IMG/VR virus record: IMGVR_UViG_3300019360_000018
Location: 1-47,756 of that record
Origin: a virus
DNA length: 47,756 nucleotides
Strand: one strand, 5' to 3'
This document shows, piece after piece, positions 14,470-22,147 of the stretch (its first letter is position 1; every line of letters begins with the position of its first letter). Under the pieces are notes generated by a model that did no database searches, was not told the origin of the DNA, and worked only from the letters and a program-made list of their open reading frames with translations. Made by a program: the position numbers and the translations under genes.

Positions 14470-15341
14470 ATTGGCTGTGCTGGCTTTTCGATCACGACTG
14501 GACTTTCCCTGCTGCGGCTTCGACGAAAGCGTGCTGCCGCCGCTGCGACGCCGAGCCATACGATGACGTGACGCTGCCCGAGGTGTTCCGCAACACGCGG
14601 ATCGTGCCGCGCGTCAAGTGGTTCGCCGCGAGCGTGCGCTTGTGGCTACGCAGCCGAAAGTGTTGGAAGCCGGGCCACGATTGGAGCCCGACCTCCTGCT
14701 ACTGCCAGCGGTGTGGCCTGACCGGCATACAGGTCAGCGAGTCGCCGGAATGGACGCTGCCCGAGTGGAAGAAACTCTGGCGCGGCTGGCTGCACGACCG
14801 ATTCCACGTCGTCAAGCCGTACCTCAACGATCAGGTGCTCTACGCCGTGCAGACGCTCGGCTGGCGGTGGGGCATCGAGAAAAGCAACCTCTACATTCGC
14901 GGCGATCACTACATGGTGCGCTACATCGCCTATCTCGGCCCCATCGGCCTGCGGCTGCACAAGTTCATGACCGGGGACGACGATAGCGCGCCGCACACGC
15001 ACCCGTGGGCCTTCATCACCTTCCCGCTGCATAGCTACGTCGAGGCGTTGTATGAGAAAGGGGCGTTTAAACGCTTCAACGTCGTCAAAAAGTTCCGGTT
15101 CCACTACCGGCCGGCGACGCACGAGCACATCGTCAAGGGTCCGATGTTTAGTTTCGGCGGGCCCGATGTGTACTACAGAGGTGCGCCGCTGTATTCCACG
15201 GCGCCCGGTTTCGAGCCGTTCTGGACAATCGTGATCATGGGTCACAAGTCGAACGATTGGGGTTTCTACCCAAAACCCGGCAAGTTCGTTCACTGGCGCG
15301 ACTACAAACCGGGCGAGCGCGTTCTCGGAGTCAAAGCATGA
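14466..15341 (+). CDS. Cupin-like protein with N-terminal zinc motifs (291 aa)
   Basis: Two C/H groups at the N terminus (HDW...C-C-x2-C around residues 10-27 and HDW...C-Y-C-x2-C around 71-83) look like duplicated zinc ribbons. The C-terminal part has a cupin signature: HTHPW (H177, H179), then RPATHEHIV (H219, H221) and a final FWTIVIMGHKSNDWGF strand. Similar cupin-fold proteins with HxHPW and RPAxxHR occur in other phages. Some cupins act on sugars or small ligands; the substrate here is unknown. It starts in an ATGA overlap and ends in another. Confidence 0.65.
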   Translation: MNWLCWLFDHDWTFPAAASTKACCRRCDAEPYDDVTLPEVFRNTRIVPRVKWFAASVRLWLRSRKCWKPGHDWSPTSCYCQRCGLTGIQVSESPEWTLPEWKKLWRGWLHDRFHVVKPYLNDQVLYAVQTLGWRWGIEKSNLYIRGDHYMVRYIAYLGPIGLRLHKFMTGDDDSAPHTHPWAFITFPLHSYVEALYEKGAFKRFNVVKKFRFHYRPATHEHIVKGPMFSFGGPDVYYRGAPLYSTAPGFEPFWTIVIMGHKSNDWGFYPKPGKFVHWRDYKPGERVLGVKA

Positions 15342-15589
15342 GCGACAATAAGCATAGTGCCGAGGAGATGCTCGAGATGTTCGCCGACGCGCCGGCCGAG
15401 GCCACACGCCTGCCGCCGCGCGCCGCCCGCTTCATGCGCGGCTTCTACCTGTGGGGGCTGTCGCTCCCGCTGCGCGAGGCGAAAACGCTCGTGCTGATCA
15501 TGATTCGGATATGTGTGCAGTACAAACTGCAAGGTCATCTACTAGAACAGACGAAGGAGGACGACGATGTTGAACAACCCAAGCACTAA
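15338..15589 (+). CDS. Hypothetical protein (83 aa)
   Basis: Starts in an ATGA overlap with the cupin gene (ATG 15338) and overlaps the next gene by 23 bases. It is helical, with an acidic start and end and an amphipathic or weakly hydrophobic centre (FYLWGLSLPLREAKTLVLIMIRICV). No family recognised. Confidence 0.6.
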   Translation: MSDNKHSAEEMLEMFADAPAEATRLPPRAARFMRGFYLWGLSLPLREAKTLVLIMIRICVQYKLQGHLLEQTKEDDDVEQPKH

Positions 15590-15851
15590 CGCCCCCGAGC
15601 AGGCCCCGCAAGGCCGTCGGCAGGAACTCAAGTACCTCGACCGTTTCCGCAATTGGGCGCGCAAACTGTCCGACGAGGACCTCACGATGGTCGTGGCCTT
15701 CTGTGCGAACGTGCAGATGGCTTGGAACGACGGCCAGGAGAAGGCCGCCACGGCGGCCGAGCAGGTCGAGCAGGGCACTGCGCAGATGCAGTTACCTGGG
15801 CTCGGCGGCCAGCCCGGCATCGGACAGGAGATGCCCAATGCTGCCGACTGA
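15567..15851 (+). CDS. Hypothetical helical protein (94 aa)
   Basis: ATG at 15567 follows AAGGAGG. It has a polar N terminus, a helical middle (LDRFRNWARKLSDEDLTMVVAFCANVQMAWNDGQE) and a Gln/Gly-rich tail. It overlaps both neighbours, showing tight packing of the operon. Function unknown. Confidence 0.6.
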   Translation: MLNNPSTNAPEQAPQGRRQELKYLDRFRNWARKLSDEDLTMVVAFCANVQMAWNDGQEKAATAAEQVEQGTAQMQLPGLGGQPGIGQEMPNAAD

Positions 15852-16563
15852 TAATGAGGAGCGCAAAGCGCTTCCGGTTTACACGTTCCTGACGAAATAT
15901 TTCCCGCTCGCCTTCCTGGAAGTCGTGCGGGTCGCCGTAGCCGGCGACAAGCAACACCTGAACAACAGCGAGCCGGGCGAGATCCGGTGGGCGCGGGAGA
16001 AGTCCACGGACCAGTTGAACACGGCGCTGCGGCATATCATGGACTACGGCATGGGCGAAGCGATCGACACCGACGGCCGTGCGCACCTGGCGAAAGCCAT
16101 CTGGCGGCTGAGTGCGCAGTTGCAGCTTGATGAGGAAGAACGACTTGGGATAACGCTCGGCGGCCTATTCACGGCCAAGTACACGTGGAAAACTGACGTG
16201 TTAACTTCCACGCTCAATACCGACCCTCGGTTTCAGGAGCCGACGTTCGAGCAACTCATGCGTGGCGGGTCCGGCAGCCAGTCTACGGCCACTGAAACCA
16301 GCATTCGGGCCGAATGCGCGCCCGATCCGCAGCCCGACGTGTGCGTGGTCTGCCCTCACCAGCGTGTCCTCCACGTTAAGTACCCGAAGCCGCCGCGCGA
16401 TCGCTTGAAGTGCGCAGACTGCCACGAGACGCTCGACCCGGCCACGGTGAAGATCAAGCCCGTATCTTGGCCGAAGCCCGCGCGCATCTGCACCGACTGC
16501 GGCGCGGATCTTGAGGAAGGTTTGCACGCGGCCCTTTGTATGTTAAATTCCCCTGCAATATGA
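15838..16563 (+). CDS. DUF5664 (dATP/dGTP pyrophosphohydrolase-like) plus zinc ribbon (241 aa)
   Basis: Residues about 12-98 match DUF5664, the MazG/MazZ-like all-helical nucleotide pyrophosphohydrolase family: LPVYTFLTKYFPLAFLEVVRVAVAGDK, W...STDQLNTALRHIMD, then DTDGRAHLAKAIWRLSAQLQ, where the E/D and H residues line the metal site. A C-terminal extension carries Cys pairs (CVVC, CADC, CTDC and a late C), probably one or two zinc ribbons. It may cleave specific dNTPs to shape the pool. No PurZ gene is present, so this is not a full diaminopurine pathway. ATG at 15838. Confidence 0.7.
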   Translation: MLPTDNEERKALPVYTFLTKYFPLAFLEVVRVAVAGDKQHLNNSEPGEIRWAREKSTDQLNTALRHIMDYGMGEAIDTDGRAHLAKAIWRLSAQLQLDEEERLGITLGGLFTAKYTWKTDVLTSTLNTDPRFQEPTFEQLMRGGSGSQSTATETSIRAECAPDPQPDVCVVCPHQRVLHVKYPKPPRDRLKCADCHETLDPATVKIKPVSWPKPARICTDCGADLEEGLHAALCMLNSPAI

Positions 16564-17885
16564 GTATTCTTCCGACTATTACTTATGGCTCTACAGCCGG
16601 TGGCGTTCAAGCCGCTCAAGCCGGCCCGGCAATTTATGTCGGGTTGAATAATCCTAATGGGGTGCTTGAAGGTCCTGTGGGCTCCTTGTATATCGACGTT
16701 TCGGGCTCTGCAATCTATATAAAAATAGCTCTCGGCATTGCTGGATGGGCAACAATTGTTGGGGCTGGCGGCCCTATTACCTGGGAACAAATTACCGGAG
16801 ACCCCGAGGCATCGGCAGCGCTAACTACGGCAATTGACGCACATACGGATACGGCGATTGTTGAGCACCGCGATGAACCAAACCCTCACGCTGTATACTT
16901 AACGGAGGCAGAAGCAAATGCCCTTTATGAAGCAATTGGTGCCGCTGCGGCGGCCGTGGCTGCACACAGCGCGGCAAGCAACCCGCATCCGGTTTATGTC
17001 ACTGAGGCAGAAGGTGCAGGCCTTTATGACTCGTTGGGTGCTGCGACCGCAGCGGTGGCTGCGCATGAAGCGGCTGGCGATCCGCATCCAGGCTATCTCA
17101 CTCCGGCAGAAGGTAATGCTGCATATCAGACCCTTGACGCGACTCTCACCGCGCTGGCTGCGCTTAATGCCACCGCTGGTCTGGTTGAACAGACCGGAGC
17201 GGATACGTTCACGAAACGGGCTCTCGGCGTCGGAGCGAGCACGAGCATTCCGACCCGAGCCGACGCTGATGCAAGATACGACGCAATAGGTGCTGCGACT
17301 GCTGCGGTGGCTACGCACGAAGCAGCCAGCGATCCTCATACAGGGTATCAAAAAGAGTCGGAAAAGGGCGTCGCCAACGGCTATGCCAGCTTAGACGGCA
17401 GTACCTTGGTGCCGGTCGCCCAACTTGGTACGGGCACTCCCACAGGAGCAAAGTTTTTACGCGATGATCGCGTATTTGCCTCTCCTACAGCGACAGTCAG
17501 TGCTGCAACGGTTGAAAAAGACCTCGGCAGTACGCCGGCGTTTCGGGGACAATTTACAATTACGGACGCGGCTATCGGCGCCTCAAGCAAAGTGCTATGC
17601 TGGCAGGCACCCGGTCCGTATACGGGTAAAGGTACGCGCGCCGATGAGGCTGAAATGCAGCCCGTACACATTATTGCAACCGAGCCGTCTGCGGGCTCGG
17701 CTATTGTGAAGTGGCAAACGCCACCAATTGCAGGAGCGCCACAAGAAAGCGGCTTAAGTAAGTTTCAGGCCGCGGGCGCAACTTTTGACCGACTGATTAA
17801 CCAGATAGGGCCGGGCGTATTTAAGTCTCGGCGAATCGGCAGAATCAGAGGAAATGTGAAATTTTCTTATGTGGTTTTCGTATAG
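16560..17885 (+). CDS. Fibre-like protein with AAHeAAsDPHpgY repeats (441 aa)
   Basis: The N terminus (TYGSTAGGVQAAQAGPAIYVGLNNPNG) resembles a virion-attachment head. Residues about 100-270 contain four copies of a repeat with core H-x2-A-x-x-PH-x2-Y-x-T-x-A-E...LY, separated by Ala-rich helices, a pattern of trimeric fibre shafts. The C-terminal third is beta-rich. It is a probable receptor-binding or surface protein, and it is coded at the end of the early strand, away from the other structural genes. GC content is visibly lower than in neighbours, which suggests recent acquisition. Starts in an ATGA overlap. Confidence 0.65.
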   Translation: MSILPTITYGSTAGGVQAAQAGPAIYVGLNNPNGVLEGPVGSLYIDVSGSAIYIKIALGIAGWATIVGAGGPITWEQITGDPEASAALTTAIDAHTDTAIVEHRDEPNPHAVYLTEAEANALYEAIGAAAAAVAAHSAASNPHPVYVTEAEGAGLYDSLGAATAAVAAHEAAGDPHPGYLTPAEGNAAYQTLDATLTALAALNATAGLVEQTGADTFTKRALGVGASTSIPTRADADARYDAIGAATAAVATHEAASDPHTGYQKESEKGVANGYASLDGSTLVPVAQLGTGTPTGAKFLRDDRVFASPTATVSAATVEKDLGSTPAFRGQFTITDAAIGASSKVLCWQAPGPYTGKGTRADEAEMQPVHIIATEPSAGSAIVKWQTPPIAGAPQESGLSKFQAAGATFDRLINQIGPGVFKSRRIGRIRGNVKFSYVVFV

Positions 17886-17894
17886 GAGATAGCA

Positions 17895-18584
17895 ATGGCA
17901 GTAATCGAAGGTGGCGCAAGCGGCAATTTAGTAGAAGTGGGACAGGTTGCATTTTCGCCGCAACACGTAACTTGCAAACCCGTCGCGCCTTCCTCTGTAC
18001 TGGGCAGCTATCGTCTTGCCGCGACAACGGGCACCCTTGCGGTAGCGCTCGCGGCCTCCGCACAACTATTTTACTTGCGGTGGACCGATGCAGCCCGTTT
18101 TTTGGTGCTTCATAAATTCGCTGCGCGCTTTCAAACACTGACCGCGTTCACGGCTGGTACGCTGACGGATTTTGGTTTTGATTTATTCAAGGCAACCGCG
18201 GTCTCCGCTGGCGGTGGCGGCACTGATTTAGGCGCTCTCGCAAAAACAAAAATGCGCTCCTCAATGGGCGTCTCGCTTTTGGATACGGCCGGCCTGATGC
18301 GCATTTCCACTACCGCCGCATTGACCGCGTTAACTACATTGGACGCTACCGCTATTGCACAATCTTTGGGCGACTCACAGTCCGCTAATCCCGCCGCAGG
18401 GACCGAAGAGCCGCGAGTTAACGATCCGTCACTTATTTGTGTTGCTGATCTGGCCGCGGGAGAATACCCGTTGGTGCTGGCGCAAAACGAGGGATTGGTT
18501 CTGAGAAATCGCACTGTATGGCCGGCAGCTGGCACCGGCATCGTTCAAGTTGAGCTGGCCTGGTCAGAAGTTAGTGCGTTCTGA
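17895..18584 (+). CDS. Conserved phage surface-associated protein (229 aa)
   Basis: ATG at 17895 follows TAGGAGATAGCA. I recognise a conserved phage family of unknown function: an L...SGTIA-like start, RWTDAARFLVLHKF, LTAFTAGTLTDFGFDLF, KMRSSMG, RISTTAALTALTTLDA, and the final EYPLVLAQNEGLVLR...VQVELAWSEV. Such proteins are often encoded beside tail fibre or minor virion genes. It has the same lowered GC as the gene before it, so the two probably moved in together. Confidence 0.65.
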   Translation: MAVIEGGASGNLVEVGQVAFSPQHVTCKPVAPSSVLGSYRLAATTGTLAVALAASAQLFYLRWTDAARFLVLHKFAARFQTLTAFTAGTLTDFGFDLFKATAVSAGGGGTDLGALAKTKMRSSMGVSLLDTAGLMRISTTAALTALTTLDATAIAQSLGDSQSANPAAGTEEPRVNDPSLICVADLAAGEYPLVLAQNEGLVLRNRTVWPAAGTGIVQVELAWSEVSAF

Positions 18585-18676
18585 ACAATTGTAGGGCCGA
18601 CGCGCCACCGTTTAGGGGGATGTCCAGGTATCGCATGACCTGAGATCGCCGCGCCCGGGGCCTCCTGGGAGCTTGA
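18585..18676. other. Convergent intergenic region
   Basis: This is where the plus-strand and minus-strand operons meet. It holds only a weak hairpin (CAGGT, 8-base loop, ACCTG near 18626-18643) and a GC-rich CCCGGGGCC stretch. I see no clear intrinsic terminator with a T-tract in either direction. Confidence 0.5.
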
Positions 18677-19111
18677 TTATGTCATCCGAGTCCACTTCAA
18701 CCGACGGGCCCTGGCGCTGGAGTCCAGCGCGGCGCGCGGTGCGACTTCGTGCTCGCGCAGGAGCCGCATGTAGACGGCCATGAATTCAGGCCCGTGGTCG
18801 AACACTGACTCGCCCCACTTGCGTGTCACGATGACGTGCGCGGCCTCGTGGCACGCTATCCAGTGATTGCACTGCGCGTAGTTCATGGCCAGAAGGTTTT
18901 CCTTCTCCTGGAAATAGCTCCACTCACGAGTCTCACGCGTCAGGAACCGAATAGCGGGGACGCGCACGCGATAGAGCCGGCAGCACCGGACGATGACCCT
19001 GCGGGTTTCCTTCTGCGTCAGCGTGCGCTCATTGGCGTGGCGAAAACTGCACTCCCACGCATAGACGCGGTGACGCTGCGGGTCCTCCGGGTCGGCCTTT
19101 ACGCGCGCCAC
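18677..19111 (-). CDS. SprT-like zinc metalloprotease (144 aa)
   Basis: A GTG at 19111 inside the end of the preceding gene gives a 144-residue product with a zincin signature: HEAAH (88-92) and, 14 residues on, HGPEF (106-110). This HExxH...HGxxF order is that of SprT/Spartan-like domains, which cleave proteins bound to DNA. A phage one could clear DNA-protein crosslinks or host proteins. It is the last gene of the long minus-strand run and overlaps its neighbour by 13 bases. The start is uncertain. Confidence 0.7.
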   Translation of the reverse strand: MARVKADPEDPQRHRVYAWECSFRHANERTLTQKETRRVIVRCCRLYRVRVPAIRFLTRETREWSYFQEKENLLAMNYAQCNHWIACHEAAHVIVTRKWGESVFDHGPEFMAVYMRLLREHEVAPRAALDSSARARRLKWTRMT

Positions 19112-20562
19112 TGGCCGTCCACGATGAACACAAGCTGCCGCTTGCCGTCCGCGTGCAGGATACAATGGCAGTTGAGCCACGATGACGGACCCTTGTTGTA
19201 GTCCAGTCGCAGGAGTGTGCTGGTGCCGGTCTGGTAACAGCCCTCGTCGATTGCCGGCGAGTGGCTGTGTCCGATGATGGACTTGACGCCGATGCGCCGC
19301 AGGTTCCGGGCCGAGCCCCGTGCGCCGTTCGGGCCGCGATTGCCGTGCATCCCAAGTTCGACGCCGCCGAGCATGAACGACTCGTCTTCGTCGAGCACGC
19401 GCGCGTTCGGCAGCTTGCGGTCGCGCACTAGCGTCGCAAACGGGTCGGGATAGTCGGCACCTTTGCGAAGTAGCACCGCTTCACTGGCCAATCTCAGCGC
19501 CGTGCGCAGGTAAAAGCGGGCATTCAACGGGTCCAGTTTCCAGTCGGCCCGCTTGAGCCAGCGGCCGAGCATATCGTTGTGGTTCGATCCTACGATGACC
19601 GAGATGCGGTCGCCCTTGGTGCGGTCTGCGATGAACTTGATCGCCTCATCGACTTCACTCTCCACGGTCTGCCCTGTCTTGGCGATGGCGACTCCCACAA
19701 ACGGGTCGGTGAGATGATGCGGCGACGACAGGTAGGAGTCGAGTACGTCATGAAAAATGACGTATTCAGGATTGAGCACTTCGATCATGCCCTCGGGACC
19801 GAAAGTTGCTTTCTCCACGGCCGGGTCGATTGCCCGCACATGTGTGTCGCCCATAGCTATCGCCAGCGGGCGGGGCGCGTCGGTCGCGCCTTTGAGTGTG
19901 TAGCGCACGTTCAGGTCGGTCGCGCTTTTCGTCTTTTTGTCGAAGTGAATGTGCCGCAGGCGGAACCGCTTGCGCCCTTCCAATTCGACAATGACGCACG
20001 ACAGCGAGTGGTGGAACGCCGCGATGCGCCCGGCCCGGCTGTCGGTGTAGTTCCCGACGGTGCAAGCGCCGGTCGTAGTCAGGATTTTCGCCATGCGCGA
20101 GGCCGGCGTGGCGACCGACTTCATCTGTAGCTTCGTGTGGCCAATGATGCCGGATGATGCCAAGGACAGCGCCTCTGCGCCGGTCAGTGGGTCGGAGGCA
20201 GTCGGCTGAATCTTGAAGTCGCCGAGCACCGTGACCTTTTTATTCAGTTCGATGCTTGCGCTCCACAGGTAGTCGCGCACTTCCTCAGGCCACCATTCGG
20301 CGCCCTTCTGGCTCGCGGACCACTGCGAGGTCGGATTCTTGTAGCGCACCGGCAGCACCAGAATTTCCGCTTGGCGATGCTCCGCGATCTTGCCTATTAC
20401 CTTCCACCAATCGGACTCTACCGGCGTGCCGTTCTGCGCGGCGACGATGAGGAAATTCTTGCAACTCTTGCGCAGCTTCCGGTCAAACACTTCCGGCTGC
20501 GCGACCAGGAACGTCGGATCGTGAGCCTGGCGGAACCGTTCGAGATTGTTAGGTTTGACCAT
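19099..20562 (-). CDS. Calcineurin-like metallophosphoesterase (487 aa)
   Basis: The metal-binding signature is complete in order: GDTH (238-241), HDVLDS, GSNHND (325-330, the GNHD/E motif), GMHGNRG, and GHSH (431-434). An N-terminal domain of about 230 residues precedes it. This layout recalls the T5 pre-early protein A1, a phage metallophosphoesterase needed for host DNA degradation and second-step DNA transfer, but the resemblance is from memory of motif order only. The ATG at 20562 was chosen because it lies just inside the preceding gene. A nuclease or phosphatase role is likely. Confidence 0.8.
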   Translation of the reverse strand: MVKPNNLERFRQAHDPTFLVAQPEVFDRKLRKSCKNFLIVAAQNGTPVESDWWKVIGKIAEHRQAEILVLPVRYKNPTSQWSASQKGAEWWPEEVRDYLWSASIELNKKVTVLGDFKIQPTASDPLTGAEALSLASSGIIGHTKLQMKSVATPASRMAKILTTTGACTVGNYTDSRAGRIAAFHHSLSCVIVELEGRKRFRLRHIHFDKKTKSATDLNVRYTLKGATDAPRPLAIAMGDTHVRAIDPAVEKATFGPEGMIEVLNPEYVIFHDVLDSYLSSPHHLTDPFVGVAIAKTGQTVESEVDEAIKFIADRTKGDRISVIVGSNHNDMLGRWLKRADWKLDPLNARFYLRTALRLASEAVLLRKGADYPDPFATLVRDRKLPNARVLDEDESFMLGGVELGMHGNRGPNGARGSARNLRRIGVKSIIGHSHSPAIDEGCYQTGTSTLLRLDYNKGPSSWLNCHCILHADGKRQLVFIVDGQWRA

Positions 20563-20842
20563 TGGCTGCTTTCCTGCATTTCGCGGCGAATTCTTTGGTG
20601 CCGCACCAGATACGTTGAGGCGACTTGCCGGTTTTCCTGACTTCAATCCAGTAGGCGGAGTACTGTTCGCGAAATGCCGAAAACTTGATCGGGGAGAGGC
20701 CGCACCGCTTACTAAATGCCAGTTCGCCCTGAAAGTCCTCGCCGAGTGCCTTGAGCCCGGCGTCGATCGCTCTCGGAATTACAACGGTGTCATCATACTC
20801 GTCGCGAAAGGCAGTGAAAGGGTCTCGTTTTGCAGTTGACAT
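20549..20842 (-). CDS. Small putative DNA-binding protein (97 aa)
   Basis: ATG at 20842 has an AGGAGG site that is embedded in the second of two LexA-like boxes. The product is helical and basic towards its C terminus, with a helix-turn-helix-like centre (GEDFQGELAFSKRCGLSPIKFSAFREQYSAYW). It overlaps the phosphoesterase gene, so the two are co-expressed. A small DNA-binding partner next to a phosphoesterase resembles the A2-A1 pair of T5; this is only an analogy. Confidence 0.55.
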   Translation of the reverse strand: MSTAKRDPFTAFRDEYDDTVVIPRAIDAGLKALGEDFQGELAFSKRCGLSPIKFSAFREQYSAYWIEVRKTGKSPQRIWCGTKEFAAKCRKAANGQT

Positions 20843-20849
20843 ATTACCT

Positions 20850-20883
20850 CCTGTATAAAATCACAGCCTGTATAAAATCACAG
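20850..20883 (-). promoter_or_regulatory. Tandem LexA-like boxes upstream of the phosphoesterase operon
   Basis: A 17-base sequence is repeated exactly (20850-20866 and 20867-20883). Each copy contains CTGT-ATAAAATC-ACAG, that is CTGT-N8-ACAG, the LexA box form. On the minus strand a TATACT hexamer (20884-20889), a possible -10 box, abuts the pair. The ribosome site of the next gene overlaps the nearer box. SOS-type or phage-repressor control of 18677-20842 is therefore suggested. Confidence 0.55.
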
Positions 20884-21171
20884 TATACGAAGTTGCTCTA
20901 GTTGAGCCCGGCAGGCCAGCAAGGCGTCCTCGACAGCCGCCAGGCGCGCCAGGACGACTGCTAAGGGCAAAACTCCCGCGGGAACTACCGCAGATGCCGC
21001 CGGGCAGTCGGCTGTCAGGTCAGCCGGCAGGGGGGCCCGTACCGGGGTCGGAACCTCTACTATTCGATCCCGATAGACGACCTGCGGCGCGCTTGCGCAC
21101 GCTGTCAGCGTGAGCAGGGCACAAGCGAGCAAGGTCAAGGTTGAGGAGTGCTTGGCATTCGGGTAGTGCAT
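20878..21171 (-). CDS. Rz1: Rz1-like outer-membrane spanin lipoprotein (97 aa)
   Basis: A signal peptide ends in the lipobox LTAC with lipidated C25. It is followed by a mature part rich in Pro and Val (VVYRDRIVEVPTPVRAPLPADL), as in o-spanins. The gene starts inside the Rz gene in another frame, the classical overlapping arrangement. Together with Rz it fuses inner and outer membranes in the last step of lysis. The C-terminal tail is longer than in the lambda protein. Confidence 0.85.
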   Translation of the reverse strand: MHYPNAKHSSTLTLLACALLTLTACASAPQVVYRDRIVEVPTPVRAPLPADLTADCPAASAVVPAGVLPLAVVLARLAAVEDALLACRAQLEQLRIL

Positions 21172-21490
21172 GGTCGGCGGCCTCCGCAGCCGCGAGGTCG
21201 GCAGATTGCTTTTCGATCATGGCGTCCCTGGCCTTCAAGGTGGCAACGGCGGCTACGAGGGCCTCGCCCTGCTGGCGGGCGGCCTCGAGAATGCCTGCGA
21301 TCGACTTGGCTTGGCGCTCGATGGTCTGCTCGGAGCCGATGGCGGCCTCCTGCAAGCGCATATTCTCCGTCAGGGTTGAATCCAGCTCGGCCTTGTAGCG
21401 GCCAACGCGCGAGGTCTGTATGGCGACTAAGGCGAGTGCGCCGAGAAGCGCGCCCGCGAGCACTCCCATTAGGTATTTCATGATCATCAT
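21020..21490 (-). CDS. Rz: Rz-like inner-membrane spanin (156 aa)
   Basis: ATG at 21490 follows AGGAGGACC. One membrane segment (about residues 4-24) is followed by a long periplasmic coiled coil (about 30-115; ELDSTLTENMRLQEAA, TIERQAKSIAGILEAARQQ, ARDAMIEKQSADLAAAEAA). This is the i-spanin topology. It is the partner of the overlapping Rz1 and lies directly after the endolysin. Confidence 0.85.
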   Translation of the reverse strand: MMIMKYLMGVLAGALLGALALVAIQTSRVGRYKAELDSTLTENMRLQEAAIGSEQTIERQAKSIAGILEAARQQGEALVAAVATLKARDAMIEKQSADLAAAEAADHALPECQALLNLDLARLCPAHADSVRKRAAGRLSGSNSRGSDPGTGPPAG

Positions 21491-21497
21491 GGTCCTC

Positions 21498-21977
21498 CTA
21501 GATCGGCAACAGGAACAGATTTTGCTCCGCTGCGCGCCGACGCACAAGACCGTTCAGAACCTTGCCCTTCTGCTTGATCCACTTGGGGAACTCGGCAGAC
21601 GCGCCGGCATAATCCACGGCATTTAACTTTTTCAGGAGCGTCGAATCCCCAAGGCCCTCGGCCACGAGGTCAGCGTCGATGTCCCCGCCGACGTTGAAGG
21701 CGAACGACACGAGCGCGTCGTACTGGTGCTGATTGATCGGCACCTTGACGAGATGATGGACGGCATGCTCAGCATCCGCGCAATCCTCCATGAGCCAGGC
21801 GTCGGCCTGCGCCTCGGTGCATATGTCACCGCGCTTCACGCCTTTCGTGTGGCCGTAGCCGATAGTCCAGAGGTTGCGCGCTTCCTCCTCTGCGGTCGCC
21901 GTGTAGGCGCGCAGTTGCAGCGTCTCGAATTGCTTTATTAGTTGGAGCCCCTTGGAGCCGAGGCGGTAGCCGTTCAC
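21498..21977 (-). CDS. GH24 lysozyme-type endolysin (159 aa)
   Basis: Cleaves peptidoglycan for lysis. The family pattern is E18 (QFETLQLRAY), TIGYGHT (38-44), and later YDALVSFAFNVG and a C-terminal RRAAEQNLFL. The canonical catalytic Asp/Cys nine residues after E18 is Ala27 here, and five extra residues lie between it and T38, so the active-site loop is unusual. There is no signal peptide, so export depends on a holin. The GTG start at 21977 overlaps the preceding gene (GTGA). Confidence 0.88.
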   Translation of the reverse strand: MNGYRLGSKGLQLIKQFETLQLRAYTATAEEEARNLWTIGYGHTKGVKRGDICTEAQADAWLMEDCADAEHAVHHLVKVPINQHQYDALVSFAFNVGGDIDADLVAEGLGDSTLLKKLNAVDYAGASAEFPKWIKQKGKVLNGLVRRRAAEQNLFLLPI

Positions 21978-22147
21978 CGACGGCGGCCTTGTTTGACGTA
22001 GTACGCCGTGGCCGCGATACCAGAGATGATGGCGACGAGGAAGGCTGCGGCTTGCAGGTAGTCGTTCACCGTGCCAATGGCGACGCCGAAAATAGCGCTA
22101 CAACCACTAACGCAAACTTCGGTTGCGGCCTTTGTTTCGGGAGTCAT
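21974..22147 (-). CDS. Holin candidate (57 aa)
   Basis: The ATG at 22147 lies in an ATGA overlap and the gene ends in a GTGA overlap with the endolysin. It has two hydrophobic segments (about residues 12-25 and 31-48) and a basic C terminus (YYVKQGRRR). Its size, topology and place next to the endolysin are typical of a class II holin. The protein at 22378-22614 is a second candidate. Confidence 0.65.
   Translation of the reverse strand: MTPETKAATEVCVSGCSAIFGVAIGTVNDYLQAAAFLVAIISGIAATAYYVKQGRRR

Noticed and set aside
15838-16563. Diaminopurine (Z-genome) pathway
   Set aside because: A DUF5664 protein is present, but no PurZ is seen, so the pathway cannot be claimed.
16560-18584. Diversity-generating retroelement at the fibre genes
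   Set aside because: No reverse transcriptase, template repeat or accessory gene is visible.
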